Shown: in pieces, positions 8,921-17,508 of the stretch
Layout: each line of letters opens with the position of its first letter
Numbering within the stretch: position 1 is the stretch's first letter
Assembly: GCF_003797765.1 (NCBI RefSeq)
Contig: NZ_RKMB01000019.1
Coordinates: 1-64,000, forward strand
DNA: 64,000 bases
Origin: Ramlibacter sp. WS9
Lineage (GTDB): Bacteria > Pseudomonadota > Gammaproteobacteria > Burkholderiales > Burkholderiaceae_C
Reading direction: 5' to 3'
Made by a program: the position numbers and the translations under genes
Notes under the pieces: model-generated
What the model was told of the DNA's origin: nothing
Seen by the model: the letters and a program-made list of their open reading frames with translations, nothing else
The model's database searches: none

Positions 8921-11110
8921 ATGGACAACGCGCAGGAAGAGGCCGTCACCAGCTGCCGCATCTGCGCGGGGATGTGCTCCCTTCGGCTCGCGCGCGACGC
9001 GTCGGGCCGCATCGTCTCGGCGCGCGGCGATAAATCCAATCCGCTGACACGCGGTTACGCCTGCATCAAGGGCCTGCAGCTGCCGGCCGCGCATGCCAGC
9101 CCCGACCGGTTGCTGCATCCCTTGAAGCGGCTTCCCGATGGGCGCTTCGTGCGCGTGCCGCTCGACGAAGCGCTGGACGAGATCGCCCAGCGCTTGCAGA
9201 ACCTCGTCGCAGCGCACGGGCCGGACAGCGTGGCCGGATTTCGCGGCACGATGAACTACAGCAACCAGACGGCCAACACCATGCTGCCGGCCTGGCTATC
9301 CGCGCTCGGGTCGAACTCGTTCTATTCGACGATGACCATCGACCAGTCGGCCAAGTGGGTGACGTTCGAGCGCCTGGGCGGCTGGGCTGCGGGTCGCGAT
9401 CCCTTCCTTGCCGCCGATGTGCTGATGTTCATCGGCACCAACCCGTTGGTGTCGCTCTCGACCTTCAATTTTCCCTCGCAGCACCCGGTGCGACAGATGC
9501 GCGATGCGATCGAACGCGGCACGCGCTTCATCGTCATCGATCCGCGGCGCAGCGAAACCGCGCGCCACGCCAGTGTGTTCCTGCAGCCCTGGCCGGGTGA
9601 GGACGCCGCGCTCCTCGCCGGCCTGCTGCGGATCATCCTCGACGAGGGCTGGCACGACACCGAGTTCTGCGCGCAGCATGTGCACGGCCTGGACGACTTG
9701 CGGCGGGCGTTGATGCCATTCGATGTGCCGGCGGTGGCGCTGCGTTGCGGCGTGAGCAGCGAGTCGCTGTTCGAGGCGGCGGCTGTCTTCGCCCGGCCGG
9801 AGAACGGCAGGCGCAAGCGCGGCAGCGCGGCCTCCGGCACCGGCGCCAACATGGGCCCGCATTCGAATCTGGTGGAGCATCTGGTCGAATGCCTGAACGT
9901 CGTCTGCGGGCGCTATGCGCGCGCGGGCGACCCGGTGGCCAATCCGGGGGTGCTGGGCCCTGCCTACCCGCGCCACGCCCAGGTGATCGCGCCGCAACGT
10001 TCGTGGGAAAAGGGCGCCAAGAGCCGCGTGGGTGGCTGGGGCATGTTGTTCGGCCAGAAGATGAGCGGGGCGCTGTCCGATGAGATCGAGACCCCCGGCC
10101 CGGGCCAGGTGCGGGCGCTGTTCGTCGACGGCGGCAACCCCGCGTCGGCGATGCCCGGGCACGAGCGATTCGTCGCGGCGTTGCAGTCGGTCGACCTGCT
10201 GGTGACCATCGATCCGTTCATGACCGCCACCGCGCGGCTCTCGCACTTCATCATTCCGCCGACCATGATGTTCGAGCATGCCGACCTGGGCACGCGCGAC
10301 TACGAGTCCTTCGTCCTGCACGTGCCCTACTCGCAATATGCACGCAAGGTGGCCGAGCCGCCCGCCGGCGCCGAAGTGGTCGACGATTGGTTCGTGTTCT
10401 GGTCGCTGGCAAAGCGCATGGGCAAGCCCATCGTGTTCGACGGCGTCGCGCTGGACATGGAGAGAGCGCCAACGCAGGAGGAATTGCTCGCGATCCTCGC
10501 GCGCAACGCGAGCGTTCCCTTCGAGCAGATCCAGGCGCATCACTTGGGAAAGATCTTCGACGTGGCGGGCGCGACGGTGCAGCCCGGCGACGCTGCCAGC
10601 GCCGCGCGCTTCCAGGTCGTGCCGCAGGACGTGGTGCAGGAACTCGGCACCATGGCCCGTGAACCGGCGGTCCGCACGCAAGCCGCCACGGAAGGCTTCA
10701 CCCACTTGCTCGCCGTTCGGCGCGTCCGTGACGTGCAGAACACGATGTACCGCCAGCTGGACGCGATCCGCAAGCGCGTGCCGAACAACCCGGCCTGGCT
10801 GCACCCGGACGATCTGTCGGCCCTGGGCGTCGCGACGGGCGACAGCATCGCCATCGCGTCCGCGCACGGGCGCATCGAAGCCATCGCCGAGGCCGACGAC
10901 AGCATGCGGCCCGGCGTGGTGTCCATCAGCCACGGTTGGGGCGGCCTGCCGGGTGACGTGCAGGACGGCAAGGATCCCCACGCGGGCGGTGTCAATGTCA
11001 ATCGCCTGACGACCACGCGCACCGGCCTGCAGACGATCAACGCGATGCCGCAACTCACCGCGCTGCCGGTGCGCCTCACCCCCATCCAAAACCACAAGCA
11101 ACCATCATGA
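8921..11110 (+). CDS. Molybdopterin-dependent oxidoreductase (bis-MGD, DMSO reductase family)
   Basis: 729 residues. The N-terminus carries an Fe-S cluster motif with Cys12, Cys15, Cys19 and Cys48 (C-x2-C-x3-C-x28-C; CRICAGMC then YACIKG). Further landmarks are the pterin-binding segments DVLMFIGTNPLVS and FIVIDPRRSETARHA and a C-terminal molydopterin dinucleotide-binding domain (PAWLHPDDLSALGVATGDSI, near residue 625-645). No Tat signal is seen, so it is probably cytoplasmic. No gene for an electron-transfer or membrane subunit lies next to it, which is unusual for this family. It may oxidise or reduce a CoA or ring intermediate, but the substrate is unknown. ATG chosen at 8921, 5 bp after the MFS stop; its stop overlaps the thiolase start. 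Confidence 0.85.
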   Translation: MDNAQEEAVTSCRICAGMCSLRLARDASGRIVSARGDKSNPLTRGYACIKGLQLPAAHASPDRLLHPLKRLPDGRFVRVPLDEALDEIAQRLQNLVAAHGPDSVAGFRGTMNYSNQTANTMLPAWLSALGSNSFYSTMTIDQSAKWVTFERLGGWAAGRDPFLAADVLMFIGTNPLVSLSTFNFPSQHPVRQMRDAIERGTRFIVIDPRRSETARHASVFLQPWPGEDAALLAGLLRIILDEGWHDTEFCAQHVHGLDDLRRALMPFDVPAVALRCGVSSESLFEAAAVFARPENGRRKRGSAASGTGANMGPHSNLVEHLVECLNVVCGRYARAGDPVANPGVLGPAYPRHAQVIAPQRSWEKGAKSRVGGWGMLFGQKMSGALSDEIETPGPGQVRALFVDGGNPASAMPGHERFVAALQSVDLLVTIDPFMTATARLSHFIIPPTMMFEHADLGTRDYESFVLHVPYSQYARKVAEPPAGAEVVDDWFVFWSLAKRMGKPIVFDGVALDMERAPTQEELLAILARNASVPFEQIQAHHLGKIFDVAGATVQPGDAASAARFQVVPQDVVQELGTMAREPAVRTQAATEGFTHLLAVRRVRDVQNTMYRQLDAIRKRVPNNPAWLHPDDLSALGVATGDSIAIASAHGRIEAIAEADDSMRPGVVSISHGWGGLPGDVQDGKDPHAGGVNVNRLTTTRTGLQTINAMPQLTALPVRLTPIQNHKQPS

Positions 11111-12306
11111 GAAGAGCCGCCATCGTTTCACCCTTGCGCACCGCCGTCGGCGCTTTCGGCGGCAGCCTGCGCCCGCTGCCGGCGAACCAGCTTGCGGCCA
11201 CCATCCTCAGGGCGCTCGTCGAGCGCAGTGGCATCGATCCCGCGCGCATCGACGACGTCGTGATGGCGCAGTCCTATTCCAACAGCGAGGCGCCTTGCCT
11301 CGGCCGCTACGCCGCGCTCGAGGCCGGCCTGCCGGTGGAGGTGCCGGGCATGACGTTGGACCGGCGCTGCGGCTCCGGCCTGCAGGCCGTCATTGACGCG
11401 GCGATGCAAGTACAAACCGGCGCTGCCGATGTCGTCGTCGCTGCCGGCGTCGAGAGCATGAGCAACATCGAGTACTACTCGACCGACATGCGCTGGGGTT
11501 CGCGGGCCGGCTCGGTCACGATGCACGACCGCCTGCAGCGTGGCCGCGAGCGTTCACAACCCGAAGAGCGCTTCGGCTATATCTCCGGCATGCCGGAGAC
11601 TGCTGAAAACTTGGCCAAGGACTACGGCATCACGCGCGAACAGGCGGACGCGTTTGCGATGCGCAGCCATCAGCGCGCCGCGCAAGCCTGGGCGGACGGC
11701 AAGTTCGCCGACGAACTGGTGAGTGTGGCCGTGCCGCAGAAAAAGGGCGAACCGATCGTGTTCGCCTGCGACGAGGGCATCCGCGCCGGGACCACGATGG
11801 AGTCGCTTGCCAAGCTCAAGCCGGTCATTAAGGGCGGCACAGTGACGGCCGGCAACGCGAGCCAGCAGAACGATGCCGCCGCGGCTTGCCTGGTGGTGGC
11901 CGAGGAGAAGCTCGCCGAGTTGAAGCTGGAGCCGATCGCGTGGGTCACGGGATGGGCCGCTGCCGGTTGCGAACCGGCGCGCATGGGCATTGGCCCAGTG
12001 CCAGCGGTGAAGAAGCTGTTCACGCGCACGGGGCTTTCGTTCAAGCAGATGGACCTGGTCGAACTCAACGAGGCGTTCGCGGCGCAGGCACTCGCTGTGC
12101 TCCATGGCTGGGACTGGAACGATGCGGACCGCCTGAACGTCAACGGCGGCGGAATCTCGCTGGGGCATCCGATCGGGGCGACCGGCCTGCGCATCCTGGC
12201 AACGATGCTGCACGAGTTGAAACGGCGTCAGGGCCGCTACGCGCTGGAAACCATGTGCGTCGGCGGTGGGCAGGGGCTTGCGGCAGTGTTCGAGCGGGCG
12301 GCGTGA
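11107..12306 (+). CDS. Acetyl-CoA acyltransferase (thiolase)
   Basis: 399 residues with the full degradative/biosynthetic thiolase signature: nucleophile Cys88 in RRCGSG, the NEAFA segment, His354 in GHPIGATG, and the second catalytic Cys384 in MCVGGGQG. It should cleave a 3-oxoacyl-CoA with CoA to release acetyl-CoA (or propionyl-CoA from branched chains), the last step of beta-oxidation. It overlaps the molybdopterin gene by ATGA and is followed after 4 bp by a crotonase. Contrast with the thiolase-like protein at 42504-43670, which lacks these cysteines. Confidence 0.93.
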   Translation: MRRAAIVSPLRTAVGAFGGSLRPLPANQLAATILRALVERSGIDPARIDDVVMAQSYSNSEAPCLGRYAALEAGLPVEVPGMTLDRRCGSGLQAVIDAAMQVQTGAADVVVAAGVESMSNIEYYSTDMRWGSRAGSVTMHDRLQRGRERSQPEERFGYISGMPETAENLAKDYGITREQADAFAMRSHQRAAQAWADGKFADELVSVAVPQKKGEPIVFACDEGIRAGTTMESLAKLKPVIKGGTVTAGNASQQNDAAAACLVVAEEKLAELKLEPIAWVTGWAAAGCEPARMGIGPVPAVKKLFTRTGLSFKQMDLVELNEAFAAQALAVLHGWDWNDADRLNVNGGGISLGHPIGATGLRILATMLHELKRRQGRYALETMCVGGGQGLAAVFERAA

Positions 12307-12310
12307 AGGC

Positions 12311-13078
12311 ATGACGGAACTCGTGCGCATCGAACGCCAGGGCCGCATCGTCACGCTGACGCTGCACAACCCCGGCAAGATGAACGCGTTCTCGCAGGCC
12401 ATGCGAGACCGGCTGGGCGAGATCCTGCGCGACCTGAATGCCGATCCCGAGTGCCGTGCCATCGTGCTCACCGGCGACGGGGCGAATTTTTCTGCGGGCG
12501 CCGACCTCTCCGGGTTTCAGGAAACCACCGTGCGTGAATGCCGCGTGCGGCTTAAGCGAGGTGGTGCCCTGCTGATGCGCGAAATGATCAACGGGGCGAA
12601 GCCGCTGATTGCCGCGATCGAAGGCAACGCCTACGGGGCCGGCCTCGCGCTGGCGTGCGCCTGCGACCATGTGGTGGCCGCGCGCACGGCGAAGTTCTGC
12701 TGCGCCTTCACCCGCGTCGGCTTTCTTCCCGACATGGGCCTGATGTTCTCGCTTCCCAACCGGGTGGGAATGACGCGGGCGCGGCAGTTGATCGCCTTGG
12801 CGGATCTGATCGACGCCGAGCGCGCGGAGCGGCTCGGGATCGTCGACGACATTGCCGAGGAGGGCGGCGCCCTGGCGGCGGCGGTCGTCCTGGCCGAGCG
12901 CTATGCGGACGGGCCGCCGATGGCCTTCGAGGCTGTCAAAGGCGTGTTCGCGCGCGGCCTGGATGCCATGATCCAGGCCGAGATCGACCTGCAGCCGATG
13001 CTCTGGCTTTCCAGCGACCACCAGGAAGGCAAGCAGGCCTTCGCCGAACGGCGGCGGCCCCGATTCACGGGCACGTGA
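12311..13078 (+). CDS. Crotonase-family protein, isomerase-like
   Basis: 255 residues. The crotonase oxyanion-hole segments are NFSAGADLSGFQ and AYGAGLALACACDHVVAA. The hydratase glutamates are replaced (GAGLAL; FLPDMGLMF), leaving an Asp at the second position as in PaaG-like isomerases. It ends in FAERRRPRFTGT. The ATG at 12311 follows an AAGGC motif 4 bp after the thiolase stop. Together with 4419-5219 this gives two isomerase-type crotonases in one operon, perhaps for different double-bond positions. Confidence 0.84.
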   Translation: MTELVRIERQGRIVTLTLHNPGKMNAFSQAMRDRLGEILRDLNADPECRAIVLTGDGANFSAGADLSGFQETTVRECRVRLKRGGALLMREMINGAKPLIAAIEGNAYGAGLALACACDHVVAARTAKFCCAFTRVGFLPDMGLMFSLPNRVGMTRARQLIALADLIDAERAERLGIVDDIAEEGGALAAAVVLAERYADGPPMAFEAVKGVFARGLDAMIQAEIDLQPMLWLSSDHQEGKQAFAERRRPRFTGT

Positions 13079-13081
13079 CTG

Positions 13082-14023
13082 ATGGACCTCAACCGGCTGC
13101 GCCACTTCCTCGCCGTCGCGCAGGATCTGCACTTCGGCGCAGCGGCGCGCAAGCTGGGCATGGAACAGTCGAGCATCAGCCAGTCGGTTGCCGCCCTGGA
13201 AAAGTCCATCGGCGTGAAGCTGCTGGAGCGCAGCAGCCGAAGCGTGTCGCTCACGCCGGCCGGCGAGGTGCTGGTCGAGGACGCGAGGCGGCTGTTGCAG
13301 CAGTCGGACCAGGCGCAAGAGCGCGCACGCGGCGCGGCCCACCGAGACTCGCACCAGCTGCGGGTCGGCCATGTGCCGTTTAGCCTGATCAAGGCCTTGC
13401 CGCCGGCGATCCGCACCTTCCAGGCCCGGCATGCCGACGTGCAGGTCCGGCTGGTGGAAGAGCCCACCGCCAAGCAGATCGCCAGCCTGCGCAGCGGCAC
13501 GCTCGACCTGGGCCTGGTCAACCTGAAGATCGCCGACCTGTCGGGGCTGAACGTGCGGCCGCTGTACACCGCCAGGATGATGCTGGCCGTCCCGGCGGGT
13601 TGGCCGCTGGCGCAATCGCAGTTGCTGCACCTGCGCGATCTGCGCGACTACCCGTTTGTGATGTTCCCGCCGGAGTGGAATCCGTCCTTTTCCCGTGACA
13701 TGGCAGCAACCCTGGCCCGGCAAGGCCTGGTGCCCAAGGTACGCCACATCGCCGAGCAGGCGCTGACGCTGATGACGCTGGTGGCCGAAGAGTTCGGAGT
13801 GGCCCTTGTCCACGAGTCGGCTTGCGGCGCGCGCGTGGCGGGCGTCAAGTTCGTTGCGCTGGCCGAATCCGCCGACCTGCTGTCCATCGAGATGGGGCTG
13901 GCCTGGATGCCCAGCCACAAGTCGCATCTGGTGACCACCCTGGTCACGGCCCTGCAAGACCTGGTGTCTTCCGAGGGCACCGGCCAGGGTCCGGTCAAGG
14001 CCGCTTTGCGCCGGGTGGTTTGA
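13082..14023 (+). CDS. LysR-family transcriptional regulator
   Basis: 313 residues. The N-terminal winged helix-turn-helix (residues 3-60, FLAVAQDLHFGAAARKLGM... QSVAALEKSIGVKLLER) is typical of LysR regulators. The remainder is an effector-binding domain of the type-2 periplasmic-binding fold (about 90-295). It is the last gene of the upstream operon (3-bp gap after a crotonase) and not divergent, as LysR genes usually are. It is therefore likely co-transcribed with its targets and may also act on the promoter just downstream of it (before 14150). The effector is unknown, perhaps a CoA ester or pathway intermediate. Confidence 0.92.
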   Translation: MDLNRLRHFLAVAQDLHFGAAARKLGMEQSSISQSVAALEKSIGVKLLERSSRSVSLTPAGEVLVEDARRLLQQSDQAQERARGAAHRDSHQLRVGHVPFSLIKALPPAIRTFQARHADVQVRLVEEPTAKQIASLRSGTLDLGLVNLKIADLSGLNVRPLYTARMMLAVPAGWPLAQSQLLHLRDLRDYPFVMFPPEWNPSFSRDMAATLARQGLVPKVRHIAEQALTLMTLVAEEFGVALVHESACGARVAGVKFVALAESADLLSIEMGLAWMPSHKSHLVTTLVTALQDLVSSEGTGQGPVKAALRRVV

Positions 14024-14038
14024 TTGGCGCCGCCTATC

Positions 14039-14058
14039 AATGAGCGGCTTCACTCAAT
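14039..14058. promoter_or_regulatory. Candidate LysR-type operator upstream of the sulfotransferase operon
   Basis: In the 126-bp gap between the LysR gene and the sulfotransferase gene there is an imperfect inverted repeat, AATGAG then 8 bases then CTCAAT. LysR regulators usually bind such interrupted dyads. The assignment rests only on position and symmetry. The rest of the gap shows no stem-loop I can identify and no convincing -35/-10 pair. Confidence 0.25.
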
Positions 14059-14149
14059 CGATGTGCGGCGCGGCGATCCCGCTGCTTAGTCTCGCGCCAG
14101 GGCTCGGATCGTCATTTCATTCCACGGGCCCGCGGAGACAACAACAGCC

Positions 14150-15310
14150 ATGAAGACGTTCCTCGATGCGGCCACGCTGCTGCGCGAAGCCCAGCAATCC
14201 ACCGGCCTCGCGGACTGGGGCAGCGACCAGCTGCCGCAGGTGCTCGCCCTGCTGGTCGATGCCCTCAACCAGGAAGCCGCGCTGCACGAGCGTGGCGCGC
14301 AGGCCGCCCGGGCGCGCCTGCTGGACGTGATGTGCAGTCGCCTGAAGCTGATCGAGGACCGCAAGCGTTACCCCGGCATCGCCGCCGAAGCCATCGCGAA
14401 GCCGATCATCGTGATGGGGCTGCCGCGTGCGGGCACCACCTTCCTGCACAACCTGCTGTCGCAGGACCCGGGCAACCGTTCGCCGCAGACCTGGGAAATC
14501 ATGTTTCCCTCGCCGCCGCCGGAACCCGGCTCCTATGCGGCTGACCCGCGCATCGCCCAATGCGACGCGGCGCTTCGCACGCAAGGCTTCATGGAGCGCG
14601 AGCTGCAGGGCATCCACCCGTTCGGTGCGGAGCGGCCCGAAGAGTGCAACTTCATGTGGGAGCTGTCGCTGCAGTCGGTGAACTTCATGGCGTTCTGGAA
14701 TGTGCCGAGCTACACGGCGCAGCTGATGAAGATCGACTTCCGTGCCATCTACCGTGAGCACCGCCAGATGCTGCAGCACCTGCAGCACCGCTACCGGCGT
14801 GACCGCTGGGTGCTCAAGACGCCGGCCCACAACCTCTGGCTGAACGAATTGCTCACCGTCTATCCCGATGCCTGCCTGATCCAGTGCCACCGAGACCCGG
14901 CCAAGATCATCGCCTCGCTCGCCAGCAACTTCGTGGCGCTGCGCAAAACCTTTTCCGACGTGGAACTCTCCGGCGACTTCGGCATGCTCGAAGCGCAGGC
15001 TCGAGGCATGCGCAACATCGCCGCGATCCGTGCGCAACCCGAATTCAAGGACCGCTTCGTCGATGCCCACTACCTGGACGTGCAGGCGGACCCGATGGGC
15101 ATGGTGCGCCGCATCTATTCGCACTTCAACCTGCCGCTCGGGGCCGAGCGCGAGGCCGTGATGAAGGCCTGGCTGGCGCGCGACGTCACCGCCCATGCGA
15201 GTGGCCATCGCCACACCTATTCGCTCGCCGATTACGGACTGGACAACGCGCGAGTCGATGCCGTGCTCGGTGACTACATCCGCGATTGCCACGTGCAGCT
15301 GGAGAGGTGA
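14150..15310 (+). CDS. PAPS-dependent sulfotransferase family protein
   Basis: 386 residues. The 5'-phosphosulfate-binding loop is clear: GLPRAGTTFLH at residues 90-100. The 3'-phosphate-binding region is ACLIQCHRDPAKIIAS (near 243-258). A long acidic/aromatic insert lies between them. It belongs to the Sulfotransfer_3-like bacterial group, whose acceptors are small hydroxylated molecules, lipids or glycans. It should move a sulfuryl group from PAPS to a hydroxyl, releasing PAP. The next two genes make PAPS (CysC) and clear PAP (CysQ), so the assignment has strong context. The acceptor is unknown; in this catabolic setting a hydroxylated pathway intermediate is an obvious guess. Start ATG after CGGAGACAAC. 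Confidence 0.85.
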   Translation: MKTFLDAATLLREAQQSTGLADWGSDQLPQVLALLVDALNQEAALHERGAQAARARLLDVMCSRLKLIEDRKRYPGIAAEAIAKPIIVMGLPRAGTTFLHNLLSQDPGNRSPQTWEIMFPSPPPEPGSYAADPRIAQCDAALRTQGFMERELQGIHPFGAERPEECNFMWELSLQSVNFMAFWNVPSYTAQLMKIDFRAIYREHRQMLQHLQHRYRRDRWVLKTPAHNLWLNELLTVYPDACLIQCHRDPAKIIASLASNFVALRKTFSDVELSGDFGMLEAQARGMRNIAAIRAQPEFKDRFVDAHYLDVQADPMGMVRRIYSHFNLPLGAEREAVMKAWLARDVTAHASGHRHTYSLADYGLDNARVDAVLGDYIRDCHVQLER

Positions 15311-15315
15311 CCCCG

Positions 15316-16089
15316 ATGCCTGCATTGAACGACCATGAACTCGCCGCCGATATCGCGGCCACTGCGGGGCGCTTGCTGATGGCGATGCGCGGCTCGCCGG
15401 TGCTCACGGGCAAGCCGCTGGGCGCGGCCGGTGACGCCACCGCCAACCTGCTGATCACGCAGATGCTGGCGCAGGCGCGGCCCGCGGATGGCTTCCTGTC
15501 GGAGGAGACGGCGCCGGACCCGTCCCGGCTTGCGATGAAACGCGTGTGGATCATCGACCCGCTCGACGGCACGCGCGAGTACGGTGAGGCGGCCGAAGGC
15601 CGCGACGACTGGGCCGTGCACGTGGCGCTGACCGAGGACGGGAAGCCGACCGCCTGCGCCGTGGCGTTGCCCACGCTGGGCCTGACCTTGTCCACGGCCA
15701 AGCCGCCCGCGTTGCCGCCGCCACCGGCGGGGCGCATCAAGATCCTCGTCAGCCGCACCCGCGCGCCCGAGATCGCGCAACGCGTCGCCGCCGCCCTCGA
15801 TGCGGAACTCGTGCCCATGGGCTCGGCGGGCGCCAAGGCCATGGCCGTGGTGAACGGCGAGGCCCATGCCTATCTGCACGCCGGCGGGCAGTACGAATGG
15901 GATTCGTGCGCGCCGGTGGGTGTGGCACTTGCCGCGGGCCTGCATGCCTCGCGCATCGACGGCAGCCCGTGCGTCTACAACCGCACGGACACCTACATGC
16001 CGGACCTGCTGGTGTGCCGGCCCGAGCTGGCGGCCCGCCTGCTCGCCGCCATCGAGGCGCAGGCGCAGGAGCAGGAGCTGGTGCCATGA
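15316..16089 (+). CDS. cysQ: 3'(2'),5'-bisphosphate nucleotidase, CysQ-like inositol-monophosphatase family
   Basis: 257 residues of the Li+-sensitive, Mg2+-dependent phosphatase family. Metal-binding motifs: SEE at 62-64, WIIDPLDGTREY at 78-89, and WDSCAP at 195-200 (the usual WD-x-A-P region). CysQ proteins hydrolyse PAP to AMP and so remove the inhibitory by-product of sulfotransferases. It starts 5 bp after the sulfotransferase stop; its stop overlaps the APS-kinase start (ATGA at 16086-16089). The symbol is given from family and context; inositol-phosphatase activity is not excluded. Confidence 0.82.
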   Translation: MPALNDHELAADIAATAGRLLMAMRGSPVLTGKPLGAAGDATANLLITQMLAQARPADGFLSEETAPDPSRLAMKRVWIIDPLDGTREYGEAAEGRDDWAVHVALTEDGKPTACAVALPTLGLTLSTAKPPALPPPPAGRIKILVSRTRAPEIAQRVAAALDAELVPMGSAGAKAMAVVNGEAHAYLHAGGQYEWDSCAPVGVALAAGLHASRIDGSPCVYNRTDTYMPDLLVCRPELAARLLAAIEAQAQEQELVP

Positions 16090-16739
16090 ACATGCGCGAG
16101 GTCGTCACGGACAACATCCATTGGCAGACGGTGGATGTGGACAAAGAGGCACGCCGGCGCCAGGCCGGCCATAGCAGCGCCGTCGTCTGGCTCACGGGCT
16201 TGTCGGGTGCGGGCAAGTCCACGCTGGCCAACATGCTGGAGAAGCGCCTGCACGCGATGGGCAAGCGCACCTACCTGCTCGATGGCGACAACGTGCGCCA
16301 TGGCCTGAACAAGGACCTGGGTTTCACGGATGCCGACCGGGTGGAGAACATCCGCCGTGTGGCCGAGGTGGCCCGGCTGATGGTCGACGCCGGGGTGATA
16401 GCGATTACCGCATTCATCTCGCCTTTCCGGGCCGACAGGCAGCTAGCGCGCGACCTCATGGGCGCGGGCGAGTTCATCGAGGTGTTTGTCGACACCCCGC
16501 TGGCGGTGGCCGAGGCTCGCGACCCGAAGGGCCTGTACCGGAAGGCGCGGCGCGGCGAACTGAAGAACTTCACCGGTATCGATTCGCCCTACGAACCACC
16601 GGAACATGCCGAAGTGCGGATCGACACCACTTCCGTATCGGTAGAGGCGTCCAGCCAGCAACTGCTGAAGGTGCTCACGCAATTGGGCGTGCTCGAGCCC
16701 CCGATGCGTGCCGCAAGACAAGACAAGGAGAACACATGA
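16086..16739 (+). CDS. cysC: Adenylyl-sulfate kinase
   Basis: 217 residues. The Walker A loop GLSGAGKST is at residues 38-46; LDGDNVRHGLNKDLGF and FISPFRADRQLARDL are the APS-kinase signatures; VFVDTPLAVAEARDPKGLYRKAR follows. It phosphorylates APS to PAPS with ATP. It is a stand-alone enzyme, not fused to an ATP sulfurylase large subunit, and no cysD/cysN is present in the window, so APS must come from genes elsewhere. Coupled to CysQ and to the following SDR by overlapping start/stop codons. Confidence 0.93.
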   Translation: MNMREVVTDNIHWQTVDVDKEARRRQAGHSSAVVWLTGLSGAGKSTLANMLEKRLHAMGKRTYLLDGDNVRHGLNKDLGFTDADRVENIRRVAEVARLMVDAGVIAITAFISPFRADRQLARDLMGAGEFIEVFVDTPLAVAEARDPKGLYRKARRGELKNFTGIDSPYEPPEHAEVRIDTTSVSVEASSQQLLKVLTQLGVLEPPMRAARQDKENT

Positions 16740-17497
16740 TGACGAACGACAGCCCGGGCGCCACGTCCAGGGTGATCTACGTGGTGGGGTCGGGCATCGA
16801 CATCGGCTCGCCGATGGCGGCTGCGCTGGCCGGTGGAGGCGCGCGTGTCGCGTGGATCAGCGACCTGGACGGTGCGCCTGCCACTGCATTGCCGGACGGC
16901 GTCGTCCGTGTCCCGGCCCGCTTCGACAGCCGCGCCGCGGTCACCGCAGCCTTCGCGGTGGCGCAGGAGGCCCTGGGTCCTCCGCAGCAAGTGGTGCTGA
17001 GCGTCATGCCTGAAGCAGGCGTGCAGCCCCAGGACATCGTCGCGACCTCCGATGCGCAGTGGCGCACCGCGTGCGGTCAACCAATGAAGACCACCTTGTA
17101 CGTGTTGCAGGCCGCGCACGGCCTGTTCACGGCGGCTTCCGGCGGCGGTTCGGTCGTGGTGATCGGCGGTTCGTTCTCCCTGGCGGGCGCCGCGCAACTG
17201 ATCCCTTTTTCCACCGGCATCGAAGGCCAGCGCGGGCTGGTCAAGTCGACTGCGCGCCAGTGGGGCAAGAGCGGAATCACGGTCAACTGGGTCGCTGCTG
17301 CCGCCAAAGGGTTGAGCGATCGCTTCGCCGACATCAAGCTGCCGTTCAAGGGCGATTCCGTTCCCGTGGCCTTCGGCCGCACGCTGGACCTGGCGCGCGA
17401 GATCGTGCCGGTTGTCGAGTTTCTCGGCGGCCCGGCAGGGCGGGTGATGACCGGTGCCACCCTGCTGCTGGACGGTGGCGAGTGGATGGTGCCTTGA
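16736..17497 (+). CDS. SDR-family protein with degenerate active site
   Basis: 253 residues with an SDR-like Rossmann layout and a C-terminal LLLDGGEWMVP. The catalytic Tyr-x3-Lys is lost: aligned through QRG(L/M)VK with the downstream paralogue, the Tyr is Phe158 and the Lys is Ile162. The glycine motif is also unusual (VGSGIDIG instead of TGxxxGIG). It may be a non-oxidoreductase SDR, a structural partner of the next SDR, or an enzyme with a different mechanism. The C-terminus matches that of the truncated gene at 1-166, which is likewise followed by an SDR ending in YTAL. Overlaps the CysC stop (ATGATGA). Confidence 0.85.
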   Translation: MMTNDSPGATSRVIYVVGSGIDIGSPMAAALAGGGARVAWISDLDGAPATALPDGVVRVPARFDSRAAVTAAFAVAQEALGPPQQVVLSVMPEAGVQPQDIVATSDAQWRTACGQPMKTTLYVLQAAHGLFTAASGGGSVVVIGGSFSLAGAAQLIPFSTGIEGQRGLVKSTARQWGKSGITVNWVAAAAKGLSDRFADIKLPFKGDSVPVAFGRTLDLAREIVPVVEFLGGPAGRVMTGATLLLDGGEWMVP

Positions 17498-17508
17498 AGG
17501 AGACACAG

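Noticed and set aside
11107..12306. Treating both thiolase-fold genes as beta-ketothiolases.
   Set aside because: Only 11107-12306 has both catalytic Cys and the His; 42504-43670 does not.
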